A stretch of 64,000 nt of DNA from an uncultured Flavobacteriales bacterium (lineage in GTDB: Bacteria; Bacteroidota; Bacteroidia; Flavobacteriales_D; Sanyastnellaceae): the NCBI GenBank assembly GCA_905478325.1, contig CAJQIB010000009.1, positions 1 to 64,000 of the forward strand. The letters are read 5' to 3'. This document shows, piece after piece, positions 27,597 through 36,900 of this stretch (positions are counted from its first letter, which is position 1; every line of letters begins with the position of its first letter). Both the position numbers and the translations under genes were made by a program. The notes under the pieces were generated by a model that saw only the letters and a program-made list of their open reading frames with translations, did no database searches and was not told the DNA's origin.

Positions 27597-28270
27597 AGCA
27601 TTTAAACGCATACAACCGCCTCCTATGGTGTCGATGGTTTGTTCCTTGCCTGTTCGTGCTTTCGGCTGTGCAGATGAGCACAATGCAGGCATTCCATGCT
27701 CCGACCTCATCCGCTTGTATCGCAGACTCCCTTTGGGAAAACGCCCCTGTATTTTCCAGCTTGGATGAAGCCTTGACAGCAAATTCTGCTGGAGTTCCTG
27801 TTTTACGTCTCGACCTCAGTCGGCAGAAAATTCGAGTGGTTCCATCGGAATTGGCACAGCTATCAGAATTGAAACAATTGATCTTAGACCGAACGAAAAT
27901 TGACGCTTTGCCTTCTGCTTTGTCCGCTCTCAAAGACTTGGAGTATTTCTCAGCCGACAGGAATCAGATGACCGCCTTTCCCGAAGTCATCTTGGAATGG
28001 AAACAGTTGCGTTATCTCAGCCTAGGAGACAATCTCATCGATTCCATCCCCTTGAATATCGACGTCCTGGATCGGATGCAAACATTGAATTTATGGTCCA
28101 ATTTGATTGCATTCTTTCCGGCATCATTAGGTGATTTACGGGCCCTCTCCTCTATTGACTTGACCAACAACGACATGACTGCAGAAGAGCAATACCAGCT
28201 CAAGACCTGGATGAAATCATCCATTGACTTGCTACTATCGGCACCTTGTCGCTGTGAATTCGACGATTGA
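27593..28270 (+). CDS. Leucine-rich repeat protein
   Basis: 225-residue protein with an N-terminal hydrophobic stretch (LLWCRWFVPCLFVLSAVQM) that is a signal peptide or anchor, then about six LRR units. Examples are LKQLILDRTKIDALPSALSA, LRYLSLGDNLIDSIPLNI and LNLWSNLIAFFPASLGDL. A C-terminal CRCEFDD follows. It is probably exported and protein-binding; the partner is unknown. It overlaps ribF upstream (ATGA) and pnuC downstream, so it is embedded in a cofactor operon where its role is not obvious. Confidence 0.82.
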   Translation: MKHLNAYNRLLWCRWFVPCLFVLSAVQMSTMQAFHAPTSSACIADSLWENAPVFSSLDEALTANSAGVPVLRLDLSRQKIRVVPSELAQLSELKQLILDRTKIDALPSALSALKDLEYFSADRNQMTAFPEVILEWKQLRYLSLGDNLIDSIPLNIDVLDRMQTLNLWSNLIAFFPASLGDLRALSSIDLTNNDMTAEEQYQLKTWMKSSIDLLLSAPCRCEFDD

Positions 28271-28851
28271 TGAACTCCGCTCATGGCGCATCCAAATCAT
28301 GGCATCGATGGGGTGAACCCATCGCTGCAGGCCTCAATTTGTTGTACACCATTGGCTATTTACAAGGCCATGCAACTTCCTTCCTATGCGCAGGCATCGG
28401 GTCCATCCTGTTCGCTCGGATTTGTTGGCAACGCCATTTGAGAGCTGAATCAGCCTTGTGGCTGTTTTACATTGGTCTCGCGGTCTATGGCTACTGGAGT
28501 GTGCAAGAAACCTGGCCCGATCCGCTTCCTGTCGCCAGTCTGAAAGCGCACGCCATCTCCATCGCGTTCGGGCTGGCCATCTGGATTGTTGTCGCTCATC
28601 TGCTCAAAAAGACAGACAGATCAGCGCTCCCAGGACTCGACGCCTTCACCACGGTTGGAAGCCTCATTGCAAGTTATTGGATGCTTCAATTCGTGCAGGC
28701 AAACTGGCTGTATTGGATCGTTATCGACATCGTAGCCATTGCCTTGTATTGGAAACGAGGGCTCTATTGGGGTGCTGCACTCTTTTGCTTGTATACGTTG
28801 CTTGCGATAGAAGGCTGGTTTGACCTGATCCCACCTGGACCATGGCGCTAA
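28270..28851 (+). CDS. pnuC: Nicotinamide riboside transporter PnuC
   Basis: 193-residue inner-membrane protein with about seven transmembrane helices, matching the PnuC family, which imports nicotinamide riboside by facilitated diffusion trapped by phosphorylation. Segments seen: LNLLYTIGYLQGH, LWLFYIGLAVYGYWSVQETW and YWIVIDIVAIALYWKRGLYW, the last being a typical PnuC signature. It lies directly upstream of, and overlaps, a NadR-type kinase gene that would supply the trapping step. ATG 28270 overlaps the stop of the LRR gene. Confidence 0.88.
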   Translation: MNSAHGASKSWHRWGEPIAAGLNLLYTIGYLQGHATSFLCAGIGSILFARICWQRHLRAESALWLFYIGLAVYGYWSVQETWPDPLPVASLKAHAISIAFGLAIWIVVAHLLKKTDRSALPGLDAFTTVGSLIASYWMLQFVQANWLYWIVIDIVAIALYWKRGLYWGAALFCLYTLLAIEGWFDLIPPGPWR

Positions 28852-29402
28852 AAGCACGGCCTCTTCGATTGGTGGTGACCGGTGTGGAATCCACGGGGAA
28901 GACGACACTCGCGAGAGCAATCGCTCAGTATTTTGGGTTTCCTCTGGCGCTTGAAGTCGCACGGTTTGACCAGGCCGTTCACCATGGCAACCTCGAGGCC
29001 CATGATCTCGACCGGTTGGCAGAATTGCAGTTTAATGCTGCTCTCGAAGCTGAACAACGCGCTTTGAAAAGCCGTGCAGGAGGATTGATTTCGGATACCG
29101 GTGGGCTTGTCCTGGAGATTTGGGGAACCACTGCTTTTTCGACTGTTCCGAAAGGATCACGAAACTTGCAACGTTGGTTTGACTTCTACATCCTCTGCAC
29201 GCCAGACATCCCCTGGGAACCCGATCCGCTTCGATCTCTGCCACATCTTGAGGATCGGATGGCCTTGCACCAAGCATATATACAACGACTTGACGCAGGG
29301 GCTTACCATTATGTTGAAACGCAAGGAAGCGCCCCTAAAGAGCGCTTCCTTTCCATTGTTCAAGCCATCGAAATGGCCATGAAACGTCACATCAACGAAT
29401 GA
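28842..29402 (+). CDS. NadR-type nicotinamide riboside kinase (AAA ATPase)
   Basis: 186-residue P-loop kinase similar to the ribosylnicotinamide kinase half of NadR, without the nucleotidyltransferase or DNA-binding domains. Walker A is TGVESTGKTTLARAI near the N-terminus. SDTGGLVLEIWG is the likely Walker B/lid region, followed by FYILCTPDIPWEPDPLR. It would phosphorylate nicotinamide riboside entering through PnuC to NMN, and the 10-bp overlap with pnuC supports this. Its 3' end overlaps that of the convergent tonB gene by 11 nt. Confidence 0.8.
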   Translation: MALKARPLRLVVTGVESTGKTTLARAIAQYFGFPLALEVARFDQAVHHGNLEAHDLDRLAELQFNAALEAEQRALKSRAGGLISDTGGLVLEIWGTTAFSTVPKGSRNLQRWFDFYILCTPDIPWEPDPLRSLPHLEDRMALHQAYIQRLDAGAYHYVETQGSAPKERFLSIVQAIEMAMKRHINE

Positions 29403-30093
29403 TGAACTTCACCGGTATAGTGTACTGAACACTCACGGATTTGCCACGTTGTTCCCCTGGCTCAAAGTCAGGCAAGCTCTCCACGACACGAGTCGCTTCT
29501 TTATCCAGTCGCGTGTCTACATCCCGCAGCACCCGTACATCTCGCACTTTTCCGTCCTTTCCAACGACGAAATAAACAAACACGGTCCCTTGAATCCCCG
29601 CATCCTTGGCGATCGGTGGATATTTCGTGTTTTTCGACACATACCGAATGATTTCCATCTGAGTGCACTGGTGACGTTCGTCTCCCCGCATTTTCTTGCA
29701 ATCCCCCATCGCAGGCATGTTCTCAACAATCATAAAAGGAACATCCTCTTCCTCTTCCTCGTAATCATCGATGATTTCGATTTCCGTGTCCTCGTCCAAC
29801 TCGATGTCCTCAATCTCAAGCTCCTCTTCAATCTCTTCTTCGTCGTCGACAATTTCGATTACCGTCGTCTGCTGAGGGGGCGGGGGAGGGGGAGGCGGCT
29901 GCACAATGTTGACAGGAATCTCCTCGTCTTCCAATAAATCGGCTTCAAAATCCAAGGACCTTGAAATGGCAACATCGTAAGATGTCCAAGCCAAGGCACT
30001 CAACAACAAGGATAAGGACGCCACAAATCCAAGCGCCCGCCACGCGGTACGCTTATTTTCAAGGTTGGCTTCTGGTGTTTTCCGACTGAGCAT
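29392..30093 (-). CDS. TonB-family energy transducer
   Basis: 233-residue TonB-like protein: a cytoplasmic stub, one transmembrane anchor (FVASLSLLLSALAWTSYDVA), a periplasmic linker and a C-terminal TonB domain (YPPIAKDAGIQGTVFVYFVV, then VRDVRVLRDVDTRLDKEA and FEPGEQRGKSVSVQYTIPV). It transmits proton-motive force to outer-membrane receptors or T9SS-related proteins. The linker is unusual: eight consecutive prolines are followed by about 45 strongly acidic residues rather than the common Pro/Lys pattern. ATG 30093 is chosen because a promoter box at 30113-30120 lies just upstream; the ATG at 30126 would be upstream of it. It is last in the maeB-ruvA-sprA-gcvH-vanZ run, probably with its own promoter. 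Confidence 0.9.
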   Translation of the reverse strand: MLSRKTPEANLENKRTAWRALGFVASLSLLLSALAWTSYDVAISRSLDFEADLLEDEEIPVNIVQPPPPPPPPQQTTVIEIVDDEEEIEEELEIEDIELDEDTEIEIIDDYEEEEEDVPFMIVENMPAMGDCKKMRGDERHQCTQMEIIRYVSKNTKYPPIAKDAGIQGTVFVYFVVGKDGKVRDVRVLRDVDTRLDKEATRVVESLPDFEPGEQRGKSVSVQYTIPVKFIIR

Positions 30094-30112
30094 ATGGTTC
30101 ACAATTGGAGTT

Positions 30113-30120
30113 CGAAAATA
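30113..30120 (-). promoter_or_regulatory. Predicted -7 element of tonB-like gene
   Basis: TATTTTCG on the minus strand, a TAnnTTTG variant, lies 19 nt upstream of the ATG at 30093. Confidence 0.5.
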
Positions 30121-30174
30121 CGCCAAGATCCTTTATTGATGATAGCCATTCTCAAACTTAACGATTTCAAGTTT

Positions 30175-30582
30175 TTAATTCCAGCAGCGATAGACAAGTC
30201 GAAAAGCAACTCGACCCAATAAAACACCTGCAAAATCCGCTACCATATCCAAGACACTGGCATCACGTTGAATGAACCAGAGCCCCTGAGCCAACTCCAA
30301 CAAAACACCGTAGAGGGCCAACCCCAGAATCGCGAATGCCTTGTATTTCCGAATGCTCCCCGCCTTGCCAAGAGCAACAAACACAGAGAGCGACAGAACA
30401 CCAAACATACAGGCATGAATGAGCTTGTCAACATGAAAAACGACCGTCCAATCGCGCAGGTGAAGGTCCGATCCCGGAATGGCGTGCAATCCCAAAATGA
30501 GAAGCGCCCAAATCAATGGAATCAACGCATGCCTCCAAGGAAAGGCGCGTTCAAGACCCGAAGCGTTAAGATCTCTCGGCAT
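30175..30582 (-). CDS. VanZ-like membrane protein
   Basis: 135-residue protein with four predicted transmembrane segments (LIPLIWALLILGLHAIPGSD; HVDKLIHACMFGVLSLSVF; YKAFAILGLALYGVLLEL; MVADFAGVLLGRVAF). The HxxDKxxHxxxF pattern and the ending DMVADFAGVLLG are typical of VanZ-like proteins. Function in this setting is unknown. Start 30582 is the first ATG; a TTG at 30597 would overlap the gcvH stop. Conserved position after gcvH and sprA is common in Bacteroidota. Confidence 0.85.
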   Translation of the reverse strand: MPRDLNASGLERAFPWRHALIPLIWALLILGLHAIPGSDLHLRDWTVVFHVDKLIHACMFGVLSLSVFVALGKAGSIRKYKAFAILGLALYGVLLELAQGLWFIQRDASVLDMVADFAGVLLGRVAFRLVYRCWN

Positions 30583-30597
30583 GCCTTCGGCGTTCAA

Positions 30598-30975
30598 TCA
30601 GCCAATCAAAGCAGCATATTCAGCAGCCGAGAGAAGACCTTCAACTTCTGACGCGTCCGAAACTTTAAATTTCACAATCCAGCCTTCATTGTACGGGTCG
30701 GTGTTGACCAGTTCGGGGTCATCCTCCAATCGCTCATTGAATTCAAGGACCTCTCCCGCCAAAGGAGAGAACATATCGCTCACCGTTTTGACCGCTTCAA
30801 TGGTTCCAAACACCTCTTCCGTAGCGACGGTATCACCAATCGTATCAACTTCTACAAACACAATATCTCCCAACTCCCCTTGAGCGTAATCCGTGATACC
30901 TACGGTAGCCACATCGCCTTCTAGGCTCACCCACTCATGTTCTTTGCTGTAGCGCAAGTCTTCAGGAATCTTCAT
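30598..30975 (-). CDS. gcvH: Glycine cleavage system H protein
   Basis: 125-residue lipoyl carrier protein of the glycine cleavage system, shuttling the aminomethyl group between the P, T and L proteins. The lipoylation site is the Lys in [16 protein letters not shown]. Flanking motifs [34 protein letters not shown] and [11 protein letters not shown] are all typical. Full length. It is located 12 bp after sprA on the same strand. Confidence 0.96.
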   Translation of the reverse strand: MKIPEDLRYSKEHEWVSLEGDVATVGITDYAQGELGDIVFVEVDTIGDTVATEEVFGTIEAVKTVSDMFSPLAGEVLEFNERLEDDPELVNTDPYNEGWIVKFKVSDASEVEGLLSAAEYAALIG

Positions 30976-30987
30976 TTCAAAACCGAA

Positions 30988-33900
30988 TTATTGATTCAAA
31001 TTGAAACGCAAAGCTACACCTGAACGGATGTTCGATGTAGCAAATGAGGTAGATATATATGGATCTGTTATCTGATGATCGTAAAATGCACGCATTGTGA
31101 TTTTATCCGACACCTCCAAATCTGCTGACACTTTGATTGAAATCAAGTTCTGTCCCGCCGTTACCTGGTTTTGGAGCTCTTCCATCTTACGGATAATCGT
31201 TCGATTGTCCCGAATATTCAAATCGGCACGTAAAACCAAATCGGTCTCTTTCAACATTTTTACAGGGAGCTTCCCATAGGTCTTCATAAATGGATTGGGA
31301 ATGTCCTTGAATTTATAACCAACTCCAACCACCAGAGCGTTGCTCTTCGTTTCGGTGATTTGATAGTTGGTCAAGCCGAAAGCGATGTTGCGATCCCGTT
31401 TCATTTCAACTTTCAATTGAGGCTCATTTTCAGAAGCCGTATTGAACGTCATGTCCACTCCAAGAAGTGGAGAAAGCTGCTCGCTCATGCTCACCACGTT
31501 GAATTGGCGACCGGACACATAATTCCCAAATTCACTCTGGTCAATGGCCGTTGGGTTTCCTAAACCATCTTCTTCGTAGTTCAAATTCGACACGTAATTG
31601 GTCGTCAAGGTCGATCGGTAGCTGTGACTCAAACTGAATCGCTTGAAATACTGTTTGAAGAAATCGGACTTCGTCAAACCGTCGTAGGTCACACGCCAAT
31701 TGGGAGCGACCGGCGTGTCAAACACATCCAATGGAACGTCTTTGGTGTCAACCCCCAAATAAGCCGCGATGAATGCCGGTATGGTCACATCCTGACTCGT
31801 TGCACCCCAACCGTTATAATACCCCGTCTCCGCAGGCGTCTCGTCATTGTGACTTTCCGCATTGAGTCGTTGCGAAATCTCCAATCGTCCCAAAAGGAAA
31901 TTATCCCAAAGATCAGAATTGAATTGGTCCTCAAGATCATCTTCTACAAATGCTGTTCTCCAACTCAATACCGTCGCTGAGAACTGGCCCGTCTCATTGG
32001 GCGATTCGTAGACAAACCTATTGATGTTTTCATCAATATCGATGTCTTCATCAAATCGGAAGAAACTGGTGTGGTTTCTCGTCTCGCTTCGGTTGGCTGT
32101 CAATTCTATTTTAAAGTACTTAATCGGTTCCAAGTTGGCCCGCACATTGAACGTTTCTTGGAATGTTTCTGTGTACTGCTGGTTCTGATACGGCTGTGGC
32201 ACTAACCATCCATTGGACGCCGCAGTTTCAGCAAAGTCAACACCAGGGACTTGGTCCCCCACGAGGTTGGTGTTTTGATGCCCCAAAAGGAACAAGCCCA
32301 AATCTGTAGAGAATTCATCTTCAAAACCGGCATAACGTGCCTTTTTTGCATACCCCGGTAGCAACATCCCTTCGTTGCGAGAGAAGGTTCCTGATACATT
32401 TTGGATACTCGCCAAAAGCCGGACAATCGCCGCCAATGGATTCAGTTCCAGCTTTTCCTTCTCCTCCTCTTCTGCATTTCCAAAGCCATCTCGGTTTTCA
32501 TTGTTCGTCTGACGACGAGGCGCTTTCCTAGGCGGACTCAACAGGTCCTTTACACCCGGTATTTTGTTGTAAAGCGTTGTGAAGTTGGCCTGTGCATTCA
32601 AACTGAGGTTTCTCGAATTCTGAATGGTGTTGCCAATGGAATCTTGTGAGAAAGGTGAGCGGTCCCAGCGGAATGTCCCTTGGTACCGGACATCACTCGT
32701 AATGAAATTAACCAACGGCAACTTATCAAATGGCAATTTGTACGTCCCGGTAATGTTGTGATTGTAATTGGTGATCTCACCCGCATTGAGCAGGTTGGAA
32801 ATGACCGAGTCACGATACACCTGGTACTGGTCCGCTTCGCTGCGATCAATGACACCAGCCGGCTCACCAACAAGCGCTTGAGCGGTTCCATTGTAATCAA
32901 ACTTCAGCGCCTTCGTCAAGTCATATTTCAGCGCATAGTTCCGATTCCACTGCCACGTTTTCATCACTTGCGTATTGATCAGCAAGTTCGTTTCGACGCC
33001 AAGAAGTGCGGCGGTATTGTTCCGCACACGACTTGTTTCATAGATCCTGTTCATTTGTGAGCCCACCGTGAGCTGTTTGATCCCTAGATAAAAGTTGAAT
33101 TCAGTCAACCATTTCATGAAATCGTGTTTCCTCAAAAACCCAACCTTACTGAACGGTTTGAATTGCTTTGGAGCGTGCGAGAAATTATAAGTCAGGCCCC
33201 CACGATATTCTCTATTGAGTTGGAACTCCGTGTTGACATCCCGCTCAAACGCTTCATTGTAGCTAAAGTTTCCTGTGAAATTTCCAGGCCGGAGCATCTT
33301 AATCAATCCGAGATTGGAGCCACCTCCACCTTTCGCAGAGCCACCACCACGAGCTGATCCACCTCCTGCACCGGGACCTTCTTTCCCCCCTGACTTGCCT
33401 CCCTTCGCGTCATCTCCTGGTTTTCCAATGCCGCCTGCTGCTGCATCCCCTCCTCCGCGATTGCGATCACGACTCGTCCCTTCACCAAATTTTGGATCAA
33501 TCTTGATGTTGGAAAAGTTAATGGAACGCAATCGACTAACGCTCTTCGCGTTGTTTTGCCTTTCGGTTGACAAACCTTCTTGTGACGCCAATTCAATGTC
33601 TGGCGAAAGCGGGTCGTATTGCGGGGTGCTCACTTGCTCACTCCAACCCAAGTACATCGGCAATGTGATCCCCAGTGCCTTCGGCATCAGTTTTCCGAGT
33701 TGAATTGTTCCCGAGGCATCGATTCCTTGAATGGTTTCACGCTGGCGGTCTTGAAGTCGCTGCTCCAATCCTCCAAAACCAGGAACAGACATGTTCGCAG
33801 CAACGGAAATGTTGCCCAAGTCAGCCAACTTTGCATTCATCTGAGCAATAGCAGCCCATCCACCTCGCTCATTGAAATCAGCCAAACGCATTTCATTGAC

Positions 33901-36900
33901 CCACACCACGCCACATTTGTCCAAACCATCGTCTTCTGGATCGAAGACATTGTCATCCTTATCAGGATTTCGAACACCTACCATCACCATCACCACATTG
34001 GCCAAATTGGGATTGCCTTTGACTGCGATTCGCGCATTGAAATCAGGATCAATCGTCTCAAACTCTTCGAACAGCGGATATCCAGCGGGTCGCTCCACCT
34101 TGAGGTTCTGCAACTTTCGGAATTCGATGTCAATGTTGTTCTCAAGAGGCCAAATCAAATCCTCGTCACCTGTATTCCACGGCGTCACCGTCATGGGGAT
34201 TTCGTACTCGTAGTAATTTGACTCGAAATCATTTCCTAAGCGCACAAAACACGTCATTTCGTTGTCTTCCAATGAGGTGCCGTCTGGACCCGCTTCGGCG
34301 TGTACGTACATCCGCAGTCGCTTGTACATCCGCATGTCGTAGTTGATGTTCCGGTATGCGCCGCGCGCGTCCCCATCTCTCAACCCACAGATTGCCAATT
34401 CGAGCGACTGCTCATTGAGTCGTCGCTGGTTTGCCGTACCCACGTCAATTTCTCGGATGATCCCTGGTGGGGTAACGTAAGGCACTGGCTCCCGGTTGCC
34501 GTTTTCTTCGATGTTGACCGCGCTGATGTTGAATGACGTCGAAGAGGGATCGTCTGGTTCCACTTCCTGCGGACCCGCCAAGGTATTGAGATACCGACGC
34601 CACTCTCCGCGAATAAGCTCCAATCGAGCAAACCGGAGGGTTACGGGCTCGGACCACCCTTTCATGAACATCCGAATAAACCGAATGGATCGGAAATCCG
34701 TGATGCCTCCTACACGCGACTCAAATTCCCTCACAGGAATTTTGAATTGGTACCAACGAATTGTGCGCTCGCGTCCATCCGCAGTCTCTTTGACCTCTTC
34801 AAAGGTGTCCGTGATGTAGTTGTTCCCAATATTCACTTCGCCCAAGTCTTGAGGCCGCATGGACACACGGTATTGGAAATAGCTTTCAATCGTTGACAGC
34901 GTAATGTCCTGGTTGATGTCCTCCGTATTCGGAATGGTCGTCGAGGTCACAGGGTAGCCATCGGGAGAGTCCGTGTTGCTGTTGCCTTCGTATCCATTGA
35001 ATCGAGCATACCGTTCCAGAATGGTCTCGTCTGCCGATTGTGCTTGAGGGGTTCGGAAATAGCGAAAGTTGTCTGCTGAAGGGTCCGCTAAATACGTTTG
35101 GTACGCATCCGGATTCAACCAACTCGACACCTCATTCAACCATTCACCGAAAAAACTCTGTTCCTCACTATCCGGCAATCCATCCAAACCAACGTCTTGA
35201 AGAAGATAATCACCTGAGGTATTATCGAACGCATTGACCACATTGAACGTGGCCGGATCTGGGTAGGTACCCCACACGCCATCCAACGTGGGTAAATCCG
35301 GATTGTTTGCAGATGGCAAACCATTCTCATATCCGAGTTGGCTGTCATTCAGCACGTCCTCAGACACGTTGCCTAAATTGAAATACAGCTCGCCACCCGT
35401 GAGGTTTTCAGAATCCTCGTTGAATGGATCCATCAACCAGAACTGGAGGTATTCAATGTTGGCGGCTTCGAAGTCCGTTGTTGTCAGTGCACGTTGAATG
35501 CCACCCCATCTCGACGCAGGATCAGCCAAACTTCCCTCTGGGGTCAAACCGGCCGAAATTCCACCCGCTCCATCGGGCAAATCATAATTGTACTGTCCCC
35601 GTTGCTCAGGTCGAAAGGTCAAGTCCAACGTGGGGATGTTCGGAGGCGTTCCCGTCGGCAATTCTCGGTTTGGAAACACCTCACCTTCCAAGACCTCACG
35701 TGTCCTGTGATCGCTTTTAATCTCTGCGGTTACCTGGCCATCTTCAAGACCCGATCCACGGAAGAATTGAGGATCTACGGTATACCAGCTGAGTGCAGCA
35801 CGGTTGTAATTGTACACCAAGCTATCCTCAATGTTTCCTTCAGGAAAAAGCGTGGGTTGAAGCTTCGGAGTCGATGCGAGGAACCAACGATTCACCGAGC
35901 GAATGTCAATCGCAGATTGGCTGCCTTCAAAATCGTCGACGTAAGCGTTGCCATCGGAACCAATGGCTCGACTGTGACCAGGAATCATATACGCAGCCTC
36001 TGCACTGATGTCAATGCTCGACTTTGCCGATGTCTCATAAAAGGGAAGCTTGTCGACAATATCCGTTAGCAGCTGACTTTCTGTTCGCCAAGCAAAATCC
36101 GCTCCCACCATCGAGTTATTGACCGGCTCATTGCCGATGTTCACCTTTTGGGTGAGTGGCCGCTCCCGGAGATTCAAAAACGTCGCTCCGATGTTGAATT
36201 TGTCGCTCGCGACATAGTCAAATCGCGTTCCCATCATCGTCTTCGTCTGTATGCTAAAGAGTGAGTTACTCTCCAACGAAACTTTGATGTTTCGTCCAGA
36301 CTCGAGGAGTCCATCGTTGATGATTCGGACCCTTCCTAGATTGTAATCAACGGTATAGTCTTGGTTCTCGATCAAACGAACACCGCCTGCTGTGACCGTT
36401 ACAGATCCTTCAGGAACATTCATCGAGTTCAAGCTGATTTCACTGCTTGTTTGACTTTGAAATTCGCCTTTAATCCGGAATCGGTTGAGCGCTGGGATTT
36501 GCTGCGCTGCGGTTTTTGTCGAGTCATACAGCGGTTGAAATACGATGGTCGAAATCAGGTTCTGTGCCAAAGCCGGGTCGTCGACACGTGCTTCAATTTC
36601 CTTCTTCAAATTGGAACCAAACGGCTCCACTGAAGGGAAGAAAATCCGGCCATTCTGACTGTGAATGGTTCCTCCTGAAGTCGCTGCGTTGTCCACAAAA
36701 TCAAATACCCCATCAGGCTGGCTCATTCCGTTGATATCCAATCGGTCCATTCCCAATAACTGGAGAAGCAAGGTCCCGTCCAACGGATTTCTTGGAATGT
36801 AATTCAAGTCAACTCCGGTGGCAGGGTCGTTGTACCAGATGTTGAGTCTAAAATTCTCCTGACTCAGGCCGAACGCTTGCATCGAGTAAACGTTCTTCAT

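Noticed and set aside
30156-30175. AAACTT/AAGTTT stem after vanZ as a terminator
   Set aside because: Short AT stem with no U-tract in the transcribed direction.
33619-34221. 200-codon plus-strand open frame
   Set aside because: Antisense to sprA; His/Ser-rich shadow sequence.
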